Program-made: the position numbers and the translations under genes
DNA from: Bacteroidales bacterium
Lineage (GTDB): Bacteria > Bacteroidota > Bacteroidia > Bacteroidales > SM23-62
Length of the DNA stretch: 16,048 bases
Direction: 5' to 3'
Assembly (NCBI GenBank): GCA_016783865.1
Contig: JADHVS010000097.1
Span: forward strand, 1-16,048
In this document: positions 8,210 to 14,542 of the stretch, piece by piece
How positions within the stretch are numbered: position 1 is the stretch's first letter
How the letters are laid out: each line of letters begins with the position of its first letter
Notes under the pieces: model-generated
The model's input: only the letters and a program-made list of their open reading frames with translations
The model's database searches: none
Told to the model about the DNA's origin: nothing

Positions 8210-8243
8210 TGTTTATTCAGGAATTAAACGAACTGAATAAACA
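8210..8243. repeat. 11-bp inverted repeat with 12-base spacer
   Basis: TGTTTATTCAG at 8210-8220 and CTGAATAAACA at 8233-8243 are perfect reverse complements. The repeat lies 30 bp upstream of the TACCTTTG box, where an operator or activator site would be expected. It is outside the predicted transcript, which argues against an RNA element of the SPOR gene. Confidence 0.7.
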
Positions 8244-8273
8244 GTTTCACTGAACAACTCGCAACTTTTTCCT

Positions 8274-8281
8274 TACCTTTG
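8274..8281 (+). promoter_or_regulatory. Bacteroidota -7 promoter box (TACCTTTG)
   Basis: TACCTTTG is an exact match to the Bacteroidota -7 consensus TAnnTTTG. Transcription would start near 8288, about 18 bases before the ATG at 8306 and after the alternative ATG at 8279. This decides the start of the SPOR gene. No convincing -33 element is seen at the usual spacing. Confidence 0.5.
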
Positions 8282-8305
8282 ACCGTTACAAGTAAGAGCA
8301 AAAAA

Positions 8306-8767
8306 ATGAGAATAGCAATCCTGGCAATATTTCTTGTAGTAATTGGGCAAGTTGTTCATTCTCAGTCTGTTTATAGGGCATCTAAACAACAGGATATTTT
8401 TTCAAGACTTGCAGAGGAGCGACAGGGAGCTGGTGAGATAACACTTCATGCTGATCCGAAACTCAATGAATTCCTGCTAAAGTATATCGAAATTAACCGT
8501 GGAAAAAACGGGATCCCATGCTACTGGATCAGGATCTATTCTGGTTCGGGACATAATTCCCGGGATGAAGCTTACCAGGTCAAGGCAAAGTTTTTGAATA
8601 AACAGGAAGGTATCAAAAACATAGTGACCTATGATGAACCGAATTTTAAGTTGTATGTAGGGGGTTACAGGGTGAAAAGTGATGCATTAAAACTTCTTCG
8701 AAATATCCAGCATGATTTCCCGAGTGCATTTATTGTTTATGATATTATTGATTTCCCTGATTTATGA
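8306..8767 (+). CDS. Secreted SPOR-domain-like protein
   Basis: I chose the ATG at 8306 (153 residues), not the in-frame ATG at 8279. The later start follows the predicted promoter and gives a clean signal peptide, MRIAILAIFLVVIGQVVHS, with cleavage likely just before Gln-Ser. Residues about 70-150 resemble a SPOR domain of the Bacteroidota type: YWIRIYSGSGHNSRDEAYQ, then FKLYVGGYRVKSDALKLL and a closing strand, giving the repeated beta-alpha-beta pattern. SPOR domains bind denuded peptidoglycan glycans at division sites, so a periplasmic cell-envelope role is likely. The segment before it is short and uncharacterised. Its stop codon overlaps the purF start by 4 bp (ATGA), so the two genes are probably co-translated, though no functional link is obvious. 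Confidence 0.75.
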   Translation: MRIAILAIFLVVIGQVVHSQSVYRASKQQDIFSRLAEERQGAGEITLHADPKLNEFLLKYIEINRGKNGIPCYWIRIYSGSGHNSRDEAYQVKAKFLNKQEGIKNIVTYDEPNFKLYVGGYRVKSDALKLLRNIQHDFPSAFIVYDIIDFPDL

Positions 8768-10668
8768 GTGATCCTATAAAGCATGAATGTGGCATTGCGC
8801 TGGTCAGATTATTGCAACCACTCGAATATTACCAATATAAATACGGGACCTGGAAATATGGGCTGAACAAGCTCTATCTCCTGATGGAGAAGCAGCACAA
8901 CCGGGGACAGGATGGCGCGGGAGTGGCTGCAGTGAGCTTTGATGTGCCTCCGGGAAAGGAATTTCTACACCGGTACCGCTCCGCAGAAGATTCGGCCATT
9001 AACGACGTTTTTAAGAAAATATCATCTGAATTCAGGAGGTTTGAACGCAGGAATCCCGATTCTTTTAATGATGCCATATGGGCAAAGGAAAATCTGTCCT
9101 TTGCAGCAGAATTGTATCTGGGTCATGTCAGGTATGGTACATTTGGAAAGAATAAACTGGATACCGTTCATCCGGTTTGGAGATTGAATAATTGGGCATC
9201 AAGAAATCTCGTTCTGGCGGGTAATTTCAACCTGACCAATGTGGATGAGTTGTTCCGGATATTGATCGACCTTGGACAACATCCAAAAGCTTTTACAGAT
9301 ACAGTTACTATTCTTGAAAAGATTGGTCATTTCCTCGACCAGGAAAACCAGGCATTGTTCAATAAACTCAAAGATAAGGGATATAATAATCGTGAAATTT
9401 CTGAGCAGATAGCGAATGAATTAGATGTGGCCAAAATACTGAGGGAGTCGAGCAAACGATGGGATGGCGGATTTATGGTGGCCGGAATGATCGGTCATGG
9501 AGATGCCTTCGCCTACAGGGATCCATGGGGGATCAGGCCGGGTTTTTATTATATGGATGATGAGATCGTTGTTGTCGCATCCGAAAGACCAGTAATTCAG
9601 ACAGTTATGAATGTTAGCTCGGATTCGATTATGGAAGTTGAGCCGGGTCATGCAATTATTGTGAAGAAAGACGGAAGGGTATCCATGGAATGTATCAGGG
9701 CGCCACATGAGAAACGTGCCTGTTCTTTCGAAAGAATTTATTTTTCGAGGGGTACTGATAAAGATATTTATAAGGAAAGGAAAAAACTGGGTGAACTGCT
9801 TACTGAGGATATTTTAAAAGTGGTGAACTATGATCTTGACAATACCGTTTTTTCATATATCCCAAATACCGCTGAATCTGCTTTTTATGGTATGATGAGT
9901 GGACTTGAAGACTATCTTAGTTCACTGAAAATCAGGGAGCTTAAGGAAAACGGGAAAACACTGAGCGAGGGCCAGATAAACGAGATCCTGAAGCGACGGC
10001 CACGGGTTGAAAAAATTGCCGTGAAAGATGTTAAGCTAAGGACTTTCATTTCCCAGGATGAGGGAAGGGGTGACCTGGTAGGCCATGTATATGACATCAC
10101 TTATGATACACTAAATAAGGGAACCGATACCCTGGTCATCATTGATGATTCCATTGTCAGGGGAACCACATTGAAAAGAAGTATATTGAAGATCCTTGAT
10201 CGCCTTGGACCAAAAAAGATCGTTGTCGTCTCCTCATCCCCGCAGATCCGGTATCCAGACTGTTATGGCATCGACATGGCCAAGTTGGGTGACTTGATTG
10301 CCTTCCAGGCCGCAATTGAATTGCTGAAAGAAAAGGATAAGGAATCCATCATTAACGAAGTATATAACAGGTCAAAAGAACAGCTGGAAACTGACCGGGG
10401 CGATCACTGGGCGAATTATGTAAAAATGATTTACGAGCCTTTTACCTACATAGATATATCCAACAAGATCGGCGAATTGTTAACCTCTCCGGATATCAAG
10501 GCGGATGTAAAGATCGTCTACCAGACCGTCGAAAACCTGCACGTGGCCTGCCCTGATCACCTTGGCGACTGGTACTTCACAGGCAATTACCCCACTCCGG
10601 GCGGAAACAAAGTGGTTAGCCAGAGTTTTGTGAATTATATTGAGGGGAGGAATGTGAGAGCGTATTAG
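8764..10668 (+). CDS. purF: Amidophosphoribosyltransferase, long Bacteroidota form
   Basis: The 634-residue product has a class-II glutamine amidotransferase domain followed by a phosphoribosyltransferase domain. PurF makes phosphoribosylamine from PRPP and glutamine, the first committed step of purine synthesis. The catalytic Cys is Cys9 (MSDPIKHECGIAL), which implies removal of an eight-residue leader. QHNRGQDGAG and GHVRYGTFG (Arg123) mark the glutaminase site. The oxyanion region reads GNFNLTN (Asn154-Phe155) where classical PurF has NGNLTN. The PRPP loop is VIIDDSIVRGTT (Asp461, Asp462), and PQIRYPDCYGIDM follows. At 634 residues it is about 130-150 longer than E. coli-type PurF, with extra sequence in the N-terminal domain, between the domains and at the C-terminus. 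It may be a second PurF paralogue in this genome, so the pathway role is likely but not proven. Confidence 0.8.
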   Translation: MSDPIKHECGIALVRLLQPLEYYQYKYGTWKYGLNKLYLLMEKQHNRGQDGAGVAAVSFDVPPGKEFLHRYRSAEDSAINDVFKKISSEFRRFERRNPDSFNDAIWAKENLSFAAELYLGHVRYGTFGKNKLDTVHPVWRLNNWASRNLVLAGNFNLTNVDELFRILIDLGQHPKAFTDTVTILEKIGHFLDQENQALFNKLKDKGYNNREISEQIANELDVAKILRESSKRWDGGFMVAGMIGHGDAFAYRDPWGIRPGFYYMDDEIVVVASERPVIQTVMNVSSDSIMEVEPGHAIIVKKDGRVSMECIRAPHEKRACSFERIYFSRGTDKDIYKERKKLGELLTEDILKVVNYDLDNTVFSYIPNTAESAFYGMMSGLEDYLSSLKIRELKENGKTLSEGQINEILKRRPRVEKIAVKDVKLRTFISQDEGRGDLVGHVYDITYDTLNKGTDTLVIIDDSIVRGTTLKRSILKILDRLGPKKIVVVSSSPQIRYPDCYGIDMAKLGDLIAFQAAIELLKEKDKESIINEVYNRSKEQLETDRGDHWANYVKMIYEPFTYIDISNKIGELLTSPDIKADVKIVYQTVENLHVACPDHLGDWYFTGNYPTPGGNKVVSQSFVNYIEGRNVRAY

Positions 10669-10672
10669 GAGA

Positions 10673-10840
10673 GTCCACAAGTCCACAAGTCCACAAGTCT
10701 GCAAGTCTGCAAGTCCACAAGTCTGCAAGTCTGCAAGTCTGCAAGTCCACAAGTCCACAAGTCCACAAGTCCACAAGTCCACAAGTCCACAAGTCCACAA
10801 GTCTGCAAGTCTGCAAGTCTGCAAGTCTGCAAGTCTGCAC
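10673..10840. repeat. Array of 21 tandem 8-bp units in two variants
   Basis: Twenty-one uninterrupted 8-bp units start 4 bases after the purF stop. There are two variants, A = GTCCACAA (11 copies) and B = GTCTGCAA (10 copies, the last ending in C). The order is AAABBABBB, then seven A, then five B. The variants differ only at bases 4-5 (CA versus TG). No stop trinucleotide occurs in any of the six frames, which creates long meaningless open frames. It occupies the space between convergent purF and the GlsB-like gene, where a terminator would be expected. Confidence 0.95.
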
Positions 10841-10880
10841 CCGGGTCCCATATCCCAAGCTCCCGGATCACCGATCACCG
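10841..10880. repeat. C-rich spacer and 7-bp repeat next to a stop codon
   Basis: After the 8-bp array come C-triplets spaced 4-5 bases apart (10840-10864) and two GATCACC units (10866-10879), one base before the stop codon (10881-10883) of the minus-strand gene. On the minus strand the C-rich part has four GGG runs with loops of 5, 4 and 4 bases. The layout mirrors 4146-4206. Confidence 0.6.
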
Positions 10881-11870
10881 CTATTTCCCCTTCTTACGGT
10901 ACCACCGCAACCTGTTGATCATCCGGTAGATCTGGTACTTGCTTTCCGGGTAGTAGCTTTTGACGTGGCGTTCGACCTTTTGTTTGTAAAGGTCGTTGAT
11001 GTTGATCATGATGGCTGTCTCTTCAACGTTGCCAAAGTAAGGATTGATCACGGTGCCAAATGTTTTCAACGAAGGGGAAAGGTTCATGTAGGCATTGATC
11101 AGGGGTGGAATATTTTCTCCAAATGCCCTGACTGTCTGGGACAGGATCTTGTAATCCTCCATGTAGGATTTACCTTTAAAAACCCTGGCCATTTCCTCTT
11201 TGTCGATCCTGATTTCCAGGCGATCTTTCGGAACCACCAGGTCTTCATGATCAGGAAAGTGTTTATCAAGGAAGTAGAGAATGAGGTTCCGTGCACGCTT
11301 ATTATAATTCGGGTACATGGTCACCTTACCAAAGAAGTATTTCATTTCAGGATTATCAATTACCAGGGTACCCAATCCATCCCAAAGATTATCGAGTGCA
11401 TACAATCCTTTGCTGTGAATGCTTGAAGACTGGTAGGCAGGCTGGACAAAGGATCTGCCTAATTCAATCAGGTGAGGTATATATTCCTTTTTAAACTTAT
11501 CTGAAAAATGGAACAGCCGGCCGGTAGCCAGTTCAATGTCTGGACAATCCTCCTTTTTCTCCTGTTTGCAAATGTAAAACCGGTAACCCCCAAGGATCTC
11601 TTCTTTATCAGGATCCCAGACGATCAGCTGGCGGTATGGATCGTCGGCTGTATCATAATCATCAATATCAAGTGCTTTTCCAGTACCTCCTCCGGCTGCC
11701 CTGAAAGTCAATTCCCGCAACCTGCCGATCTCCTGCATAAGGTTCGGTGAATCGAGGGCAGAAATGATGTAAAGCTCATTATCAGCCTTATTGGTCATCC
11801 GGATGAACTTATCTTCGGTTAGTTCCTTTTCAAGTTCATTCTTCGGGACGGCATGTATAATAGGTTCCAT
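10881..11870 (-). CDS. glsB: GNAT-family N-acyltransferase, GlsB/OlsB-like (hemolysin family)
   Basis: The 329-residue cytosolic protein matches the OlsB/'hemolysin' acyltransferase family. RLRELTFRAAGGGTG (50-64) is followed by the acidic stretch DIDDYD, EEILGGYRFY (90-99), ATGRLFHFS and the conserved ELGRSFVQPAYQ (136-147). In Bacteroides the enzyme of this type, GlsB, N-acylates glycine with a 3-hydroxy acyl group to start glycine-lipid synthesis; OlsB does the same on ornithine. The substrate amino acid cannot be read from the sequence. It lies 49 bp downstream of a second acyltransferase gene in the same direction, the pairing expected for glycine lipids. The C-terminus is strongly basic (RLRWYRKKGK), which fits membrane-surface association. 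The stop codon is one base from a 7-bp tandem repeat. Confidence 0.75.
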   Translation of the reverse strand: MEPIIHAVPKNELEKELTEDKFIRMTNKADNELYIISALDSPNLMQEIGRLRELTFRAAGGGTGKALDIDDYDTADDPYRQLIVWDPDKEEILGGYRFYICKQEKKEDCPDIELATGRLFHFSDKFKKEYIPHLIELGRSFVQPAYQSSSIHSKGLYALDNLWDGLGTLVIDNPEMKYFFGKVTMYPNYNKRARNLILYFLDKHFPDHEDLVVPKDRLEIRIDKEEMARVFKGKSYMEDYKILSQTVRAFGENIPPLINAYMNLSPSLKTFGTVINPYFGNVEETAIMININDLYKQKVERHVKSYYPESKYQIYRMINRLRWYRKKGK

Positions 11871-11919
11871 ATAAATCTGGACGGTGTTAAATCAAATGTA
11901 ACAATAATATTTATATTTT

Positions 11920-12774
11920 TTAACTTGGGGAGGCTCCATTTCCGGCGGGAAGGGCATATACCAGGGACCTGATTTCATCTGCCCACTGAATGTTTGTTTT
12001 GCTCTTATTAAAAGTGCTATAAGGGATTGGTTTTCCAAAAGTAACATGAATGGTTTTATTCCTGTGTTTATAGGTCTCATCCACCAGGTAAAACATTTCG
12101 AGGTTCCATTTAATGCGCAGGAACTTGCGGAAATTGGCCAGGTTGTAGAAAAAATTGGTATTTCTACCACTAAAATGAACCGGAATAATATCCCGCTTAT
12201 ACTGAACGGCCTTTGCAATAAAACTTTTCTGCCATGGCAGATCCTGAACCACTCCCTTTATTTTTCGGCTTACTAATCCCGAAGGAAATGTAAGAACCTG
12301 TGTGTCAGACTGATATATCTTATCAAGTTCCTGAATAACCTCCCTCGATTGTCCACCATGTTTGTTAATGGCCACAAAATGATCGGACAGGGGCCCCATA
12401 GCCATTAAGATATCATTGACCAGAAATTTAATCTGTGCATATTTCCGGCTTACAATTTCTATCAGAATAATTCCGTCAAATCCTCCCAATGGATGGTTCG
12501 ACGCAAAAATGAACCTGCCTGTATCGGGAATATTTTCTTCACCACGAATGATCAGTTCAACATTAAACTCCCTGATGGAGGCGTGAATAAAATCGACTCC
12601 TTTTTTGTGTCCGTGCCGTCTTAGGAAATCATTGACAAAGTCCTGATGTATAATGCGTTCGATATACCGGTAGATAAATCCGGGGACCATCCTGCCCATG
12701 GTCGGATTCTTTTTCCTGAATACCTTCCTGACATCTATTCTCAGTTCATTTGGGGATTGATTGTTGTCTTCCAT
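11920..12774 (-). CDS. glsA: PlsC-like O-acyltransferase, GlsA-like
   Basis: The 284-residue product belongs to the lysophospholipid-acyltransferase superfamily. The catalytic block is SNHPLGGFDG (His94, Asp100), spaced HX5D instead of the canonical HX4D. The later block is LTFPSGLVSR (162-171), where classical enzymes have FPEG. IIPVHFSGRNTNFF follows. These variants are what I would expect for the hemolysin-related acyltransferases paired with GlsB/OlsB. The inferred reaction is O-acylation of the hydroxyl on N-acyl-glycine (or ornithine) to give the diacyl aminolipid of the membrane. It is the first gene of a two-gene minus-strand unit and is divergent from mraZ across a 401-bp spacer. A phospholipid acyltransferase role (plsC) is the main alternative. 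Confidence 0.7.
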   Translation of the reverse strand: MEDNNQSPNELRIDVRKVFRKKNPTMGRMVPGFIYRYIERIIHQDFVNDFLRRHGHKKGVDFIHASIREFNVELIIRGEENIPDTGRFIFASNHPLGGFDGIILIEIVSRKYAQIKFLVNDILMAMGPLSDHFVAINKHGGQSREVIQELDKIYQSDTQVLTFPSGLVSRKIKGVVQDLPWQKSFIAKAVQYKRDIIPVHFSGRNTNFFYNLANFRKFLRIKWNLEMFYLVDETYKHRNKTIHVTFGKPIPYSTFNKSKTNIQWADEIRSLVYALPAGNGASPS

Positions 12775-12825
12775 CCTGAAGGGTTATAATTGAAACTCCC
12801 CGCCCCGTTTACTCGTGGCGAATTT

Positions 12826-12839
12826 GCTCGCAGGATTCA
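12826..12839. repeat. 14-bp direct repeat, copy 1
   Basis: GCTCGCAGGATTCA is identical to 12989-13002, 163 bp downstream. Both copies are followed by A/T-rich sequence. The interval between them contains the two related hairpins. Confidence 0.7.
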
Positions 12840-12873
12840 TAATTCCTGAAGGTAAAAATACTAAAATTGACTC

Positions 12874-12895
12874 TCCTCGCAGCAAACTGCGAGGA
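12874..12895. repeat. Hairpin repeat, copy 1
   Basis: TCCTCGCAG and CTGCGAGGA form a perfect 9-bp stem around CAAA. The 20-base core differs from copy 2 at four positions. Confidence 0.75.
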
Positions 12896-12936
12896 ATCAT
12901 CGATCCTTTATATAAATTTTTAATTGCGCTCGCTAA

Positions 12937-12956
12937 CCCCGCAGCAAGCTACGGGG
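12937..12956. repeat. Hairpin repeat, copy 2
   Basis: CCCCGCAG and CTACGGGG form an 8-bp stem with one C/A mismatch around CAAG. Compared with copy 1, a T-A stem pair is replaced by C-G, a compensatory change. Confidence 0.75.
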
Positions 12957-12988
12957 AAACGAGTTTCTGAGTTCGGCGAAGCCAATGC

Positions 12989-13020
12989 GCTCGCAGGATT
13001 CAAAAATTTATTTGAATCCT
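12989..13020. repeat. Direct repeat copy 2 joined to a 10-bp inverted repeat
   Basis: GCTCGCAGGATTCA (12989-13002) is the second copy of the 14-bp repeat. From 12995, AGGATTCAAA pairs perfectly with TTTGAATCCT (13011-13020) around a 6-base loop. It has no T-run after it. Confidence 0.7.
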
Positions 13021-13109
13021 GTCGAACCTTCTTGCCTGTTTCGCTGACTATGCTGATTTCCAATTATTTGGCTGGTTGTTGTAAAAGTTATCAACAAAGT
13101 GTCAAAAAA

Positions 13110-13132
13110 TGGGGGAAAGTGGAGGAAAGTGG
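13110..13132 (+). promoter_or_regulatory. Probable MraZ operator (TGG boxes at 10-bp spacing)
   Basis: TGGGGGAAAG (13110), TGGAGGAAAG (13120) and TGG (13130) are three boxes exactly 10 bp apart, 44 bases before the mraZ ATG. MraZ in other bacteria binds tandem TGGG-type repeats at this spacing and represses its own cluster. A weaker TGTC at 13100 keeps the same phase. Autoregulation of the whole cluster is inferred. Confidence 0.65.
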
Positions 13133-13175
13133 TAATATTTTATTTATTTTTACGAAAATGACCTGAAAGCCTTAT

Positions 13176-13646
13176 ATGGTAACGTTTATAGGAGAATATA
13201 GTGGCAAGGTGGATGCGAAAGGCAGAATTATATTTCCTGCAGCATTCAAAAGGCAACTCCCGGCAATAGCTCAGGAACGGTTTGTGCTGAAGCGGGATGT
13301 GTTTACTAAGTGCTTGATTTTGTACCCGTTGGAAGAGTGGGAGATGCAAGTAAAAATTATTCGCAGCAAGACTAATCAATATAACCAGGAGCATGCCAGG
13401 TTCCTGAGAAAATTCTTCCAGGGAACAGCTGAAATTATACTGGATTCCAGTAACAGGATACTGATCCCGAAAAGATTGTCGGAATATGCTGAAATCGGAA
13501 AGGAAATCATTTTGGCGGGTCAGCCTGGCAGAATTGAATTGTGGGCCATTGAGAAATATGATGAGGTTAGCAAGATTGACGACGACTTTGCAGAAATGGC
13601 TGAAAAAATATTGGGTCAGGACATCCATGATATAGATGAAGCATGA
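13176..13646 (+). CDS. mraZ: MraZ, transcriptional regulator of the division/cell-wall cluster
   Basis: The 156-residue protein has two AbrB-like MraZ half-domains, each with its DxxxR signature: DAKGR at 13-17 and DSSNR at 90-94. The opening FIGEYSGKVDAKGRIIFP is typical. MraZ forms a ring-shaped oligomer that binds tandem repeats in its own promoter and represses the cluster. A matching set of TGG boxes lies just upstream. Its stop codon overlaps the rsmH start by 4 bp (ATGA), so translation is probably coupled. The ATG is preceded by AT-rich sequence with no Shine-Dalgarno. Confidence 0.95.
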   Translation: MVTFIGEYSGKVDAKGRIIFPAAFKRQLPAIAQERFVLKRDVFTKCLILYPLEEWEMQVKIIRSKTNQYNQEHARFLRKFFQGTAEIILDSSNRILIPKRLSEYAEIGKEIILAGQPGRIELWAIEKYDEVSKIDDDFAEMAEKILGQDIHDIDEA

Positions 13647-14539
13647 GTTATCATCAGCCGGTTTTATTGAAGGAGACCATCGATCATTTGATGGTCCGGC
13701 CTGATGGCACATATATCGATCTGACATATGGTGGCGGAGGGCACTCTGCCGAGATAATAAAAAGGCTTAAAAAAGGAAGGCTGATAGCGTTTGATCAGGA
13801 CAGGGATGCCGAGTCGAATGCAGTGAAGGACAAAAGGTTCTTTTTCATCAGGGGTAATTTCAGGTACGTCAAGAACTTTCTTCGATTTGAGGATGTTGTT
13901 GAGGTAGATGGAGCGATAGCCGACCTGGGAGTGTCTTCCCACCATTTTGATGAAGCCGGCAGGGGATTTTCATTCAGGTATAACAGCCAGCTTGATATGC
14001 GCATGAACCGGGAAGCTTCATTAACAGCGAAAAAAATATTGAATGAGTACAGGGAAGAAGATTTGCGACGTATCCTGCAGACATTCGGGGAGTTAAGAAA
14101 TGCTGAACAGCTGAGCCGGGCCATAGTCAAGGCACGGGAACAATCCCCTCTGGAATTAGTGGCCGATCTGTTGACGACCCTCGAACGCTGCCTGCCAAAA
14201 CAAAACCAAAACAAGTACCTGGCGAAGGTCTTTCAGGCGTTGCGTATCGAAGTCAACGATGAAATGAATGCACTGGCAGAAATGCTGGAGCAGGTAACCG
14301 GGTTGCTTAAATCAGGCGCCCGGTTTGCTGTAATTACCTACCACTCACTCGAAGACAGGTTGGTAAAGAACCTTTTTAAAAGCGGGAACCTGGATGGAGA
14401 AATCAGGCAGGATTTCTACGGGAATAAGGAACTTATGTATCTGCAGGTTAACAAAACAGTGATCAGACCGGATGAGGATGAACTGAAACAAAATCCAAGG
14501 GCCCGAAGCGCAAAGCTGAGGGTTGGAGAAAAAATCTGA
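13643..14539 (+). CDS. rsmH: RsmH, 16S rRNA C1402 N4-methyltransferase
   Basis: The 298-residue enzyme (formerly MraW) methylates N4 of C1402 in 16S rRNA, using S-adenosylmethionine. The SAM-binding loop is YIDLTYGGGGHS (24-35). Other family signatures are YHQPVLLKE at the N-terminus, ADLGVSSHHFDEAGRGFSF, FQALRIEVNDE, ITYHSLEDRLVK and the C-terminal RSAKLRVGEK. Length is normal for the family. It overlaps mraZ by 4 bp and is followed after 3 bp by the ftsL-like gene, so it should be regulated with the cluster. Confidence 0.95.
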   Translation: MSYHQPVLLKETIDHLMVRPDGTYIDLTYGGGGHSAEIIKRLKKGRLIAFDQDRDAESNAVKDKRFFFIRGNFRYVKNFLRFEDVVEVDGAIADLGVSSHHFDEAGRGFSFRYNSQLDMRMNREASLTAKKILNEYREEDLRRILQTFGELRNAEQLSRAIVKAREQSPLELVADLLTTLERCLPKQNQNKYLAKVFQALRIEVNDEMNALAEMLEQVTGLLKSGARFAVITYHSLEDRLVKNLFKSGNLDGEIRQDFYGNKELMYLQVNKTVIRPDEDELKQNPRARSAKLRVGEKI

Positions 14540-14542
14540 ATC

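Larger units (their letters stand above)
8009..8273. other. AT-rich divergent spacer with two inverted repeats
   Basis: The spacer separates the minus-strand antiporter from the plus-strand SPOR-purF unit. Its left half is very AT-rich. CAAAATAA at 8056-8063 reads TTATTTTG on the minus strand, a near match to the TAnnTTTG -7 box about 48 bases before the antiporter ATG. The right half holds two inverted repeats, listed separately. No small gene or structured RNA was recognised. Confidence 0.6.
12775..13175. other. Palindrome-rich spacer upstream of mraZ
   Basis: No convincing gene lies in these 401 bases. The left two-thirds carries short palindromes and direct repeats: related hairpins at 12874-12895 and 12937-12956, the 14-bp direct repeat GCTCGCAGGATTCA at 12826-12839 and 12989-13002, and a 10-bp inverted repeat at 12995-13020. 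The right part holds the mraZ control region. The open frame at 12924-13166 is treated as non-coding because it consists of these repeats. Confidence 0.7.

Noticed and set aside
8210..8243. Inverted repeat as an intrinsic terminator
   Set aside because: The genes on both sides diverge from here, so no transcript is expected to end at this site, and no T-run follows the stem.
10673..10840. CRISPR-like array
   Set aside because: Units are 8 bp and contiguous, with no unique spacers and no cas genes. It is a simple tandem repeat.
10480..10878. Three overlapping minus-strand open frames encoding octapeptide repeats (LADLQTC/LVDLWTC)
   Set aside because: They arise because the 8-bp units contain no stop in any frame. 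They overlap purF and have no independent coding signal.
13088..13096. TTATCAACA, one base from a DnaA box
   Set aside because: It is a single imperfect site with no cluster of boxes, AT-rich unwinding element or dnaA/dnaN nearby. Not evidence for an origin.
12924..13166. 80-codon plus-strand open frame upstream of mraZ
   Set aside because: It is made largely of palindromes and direct repeats and overlaps the mraZ operator; no start context or domain supports it.
13664..13945. Long antisense open frames inside rsmH and elsewhere in the antiporter and purF genes
   Set aside because: These are shadow frames of strongly supported genes, without family motifs of their own.
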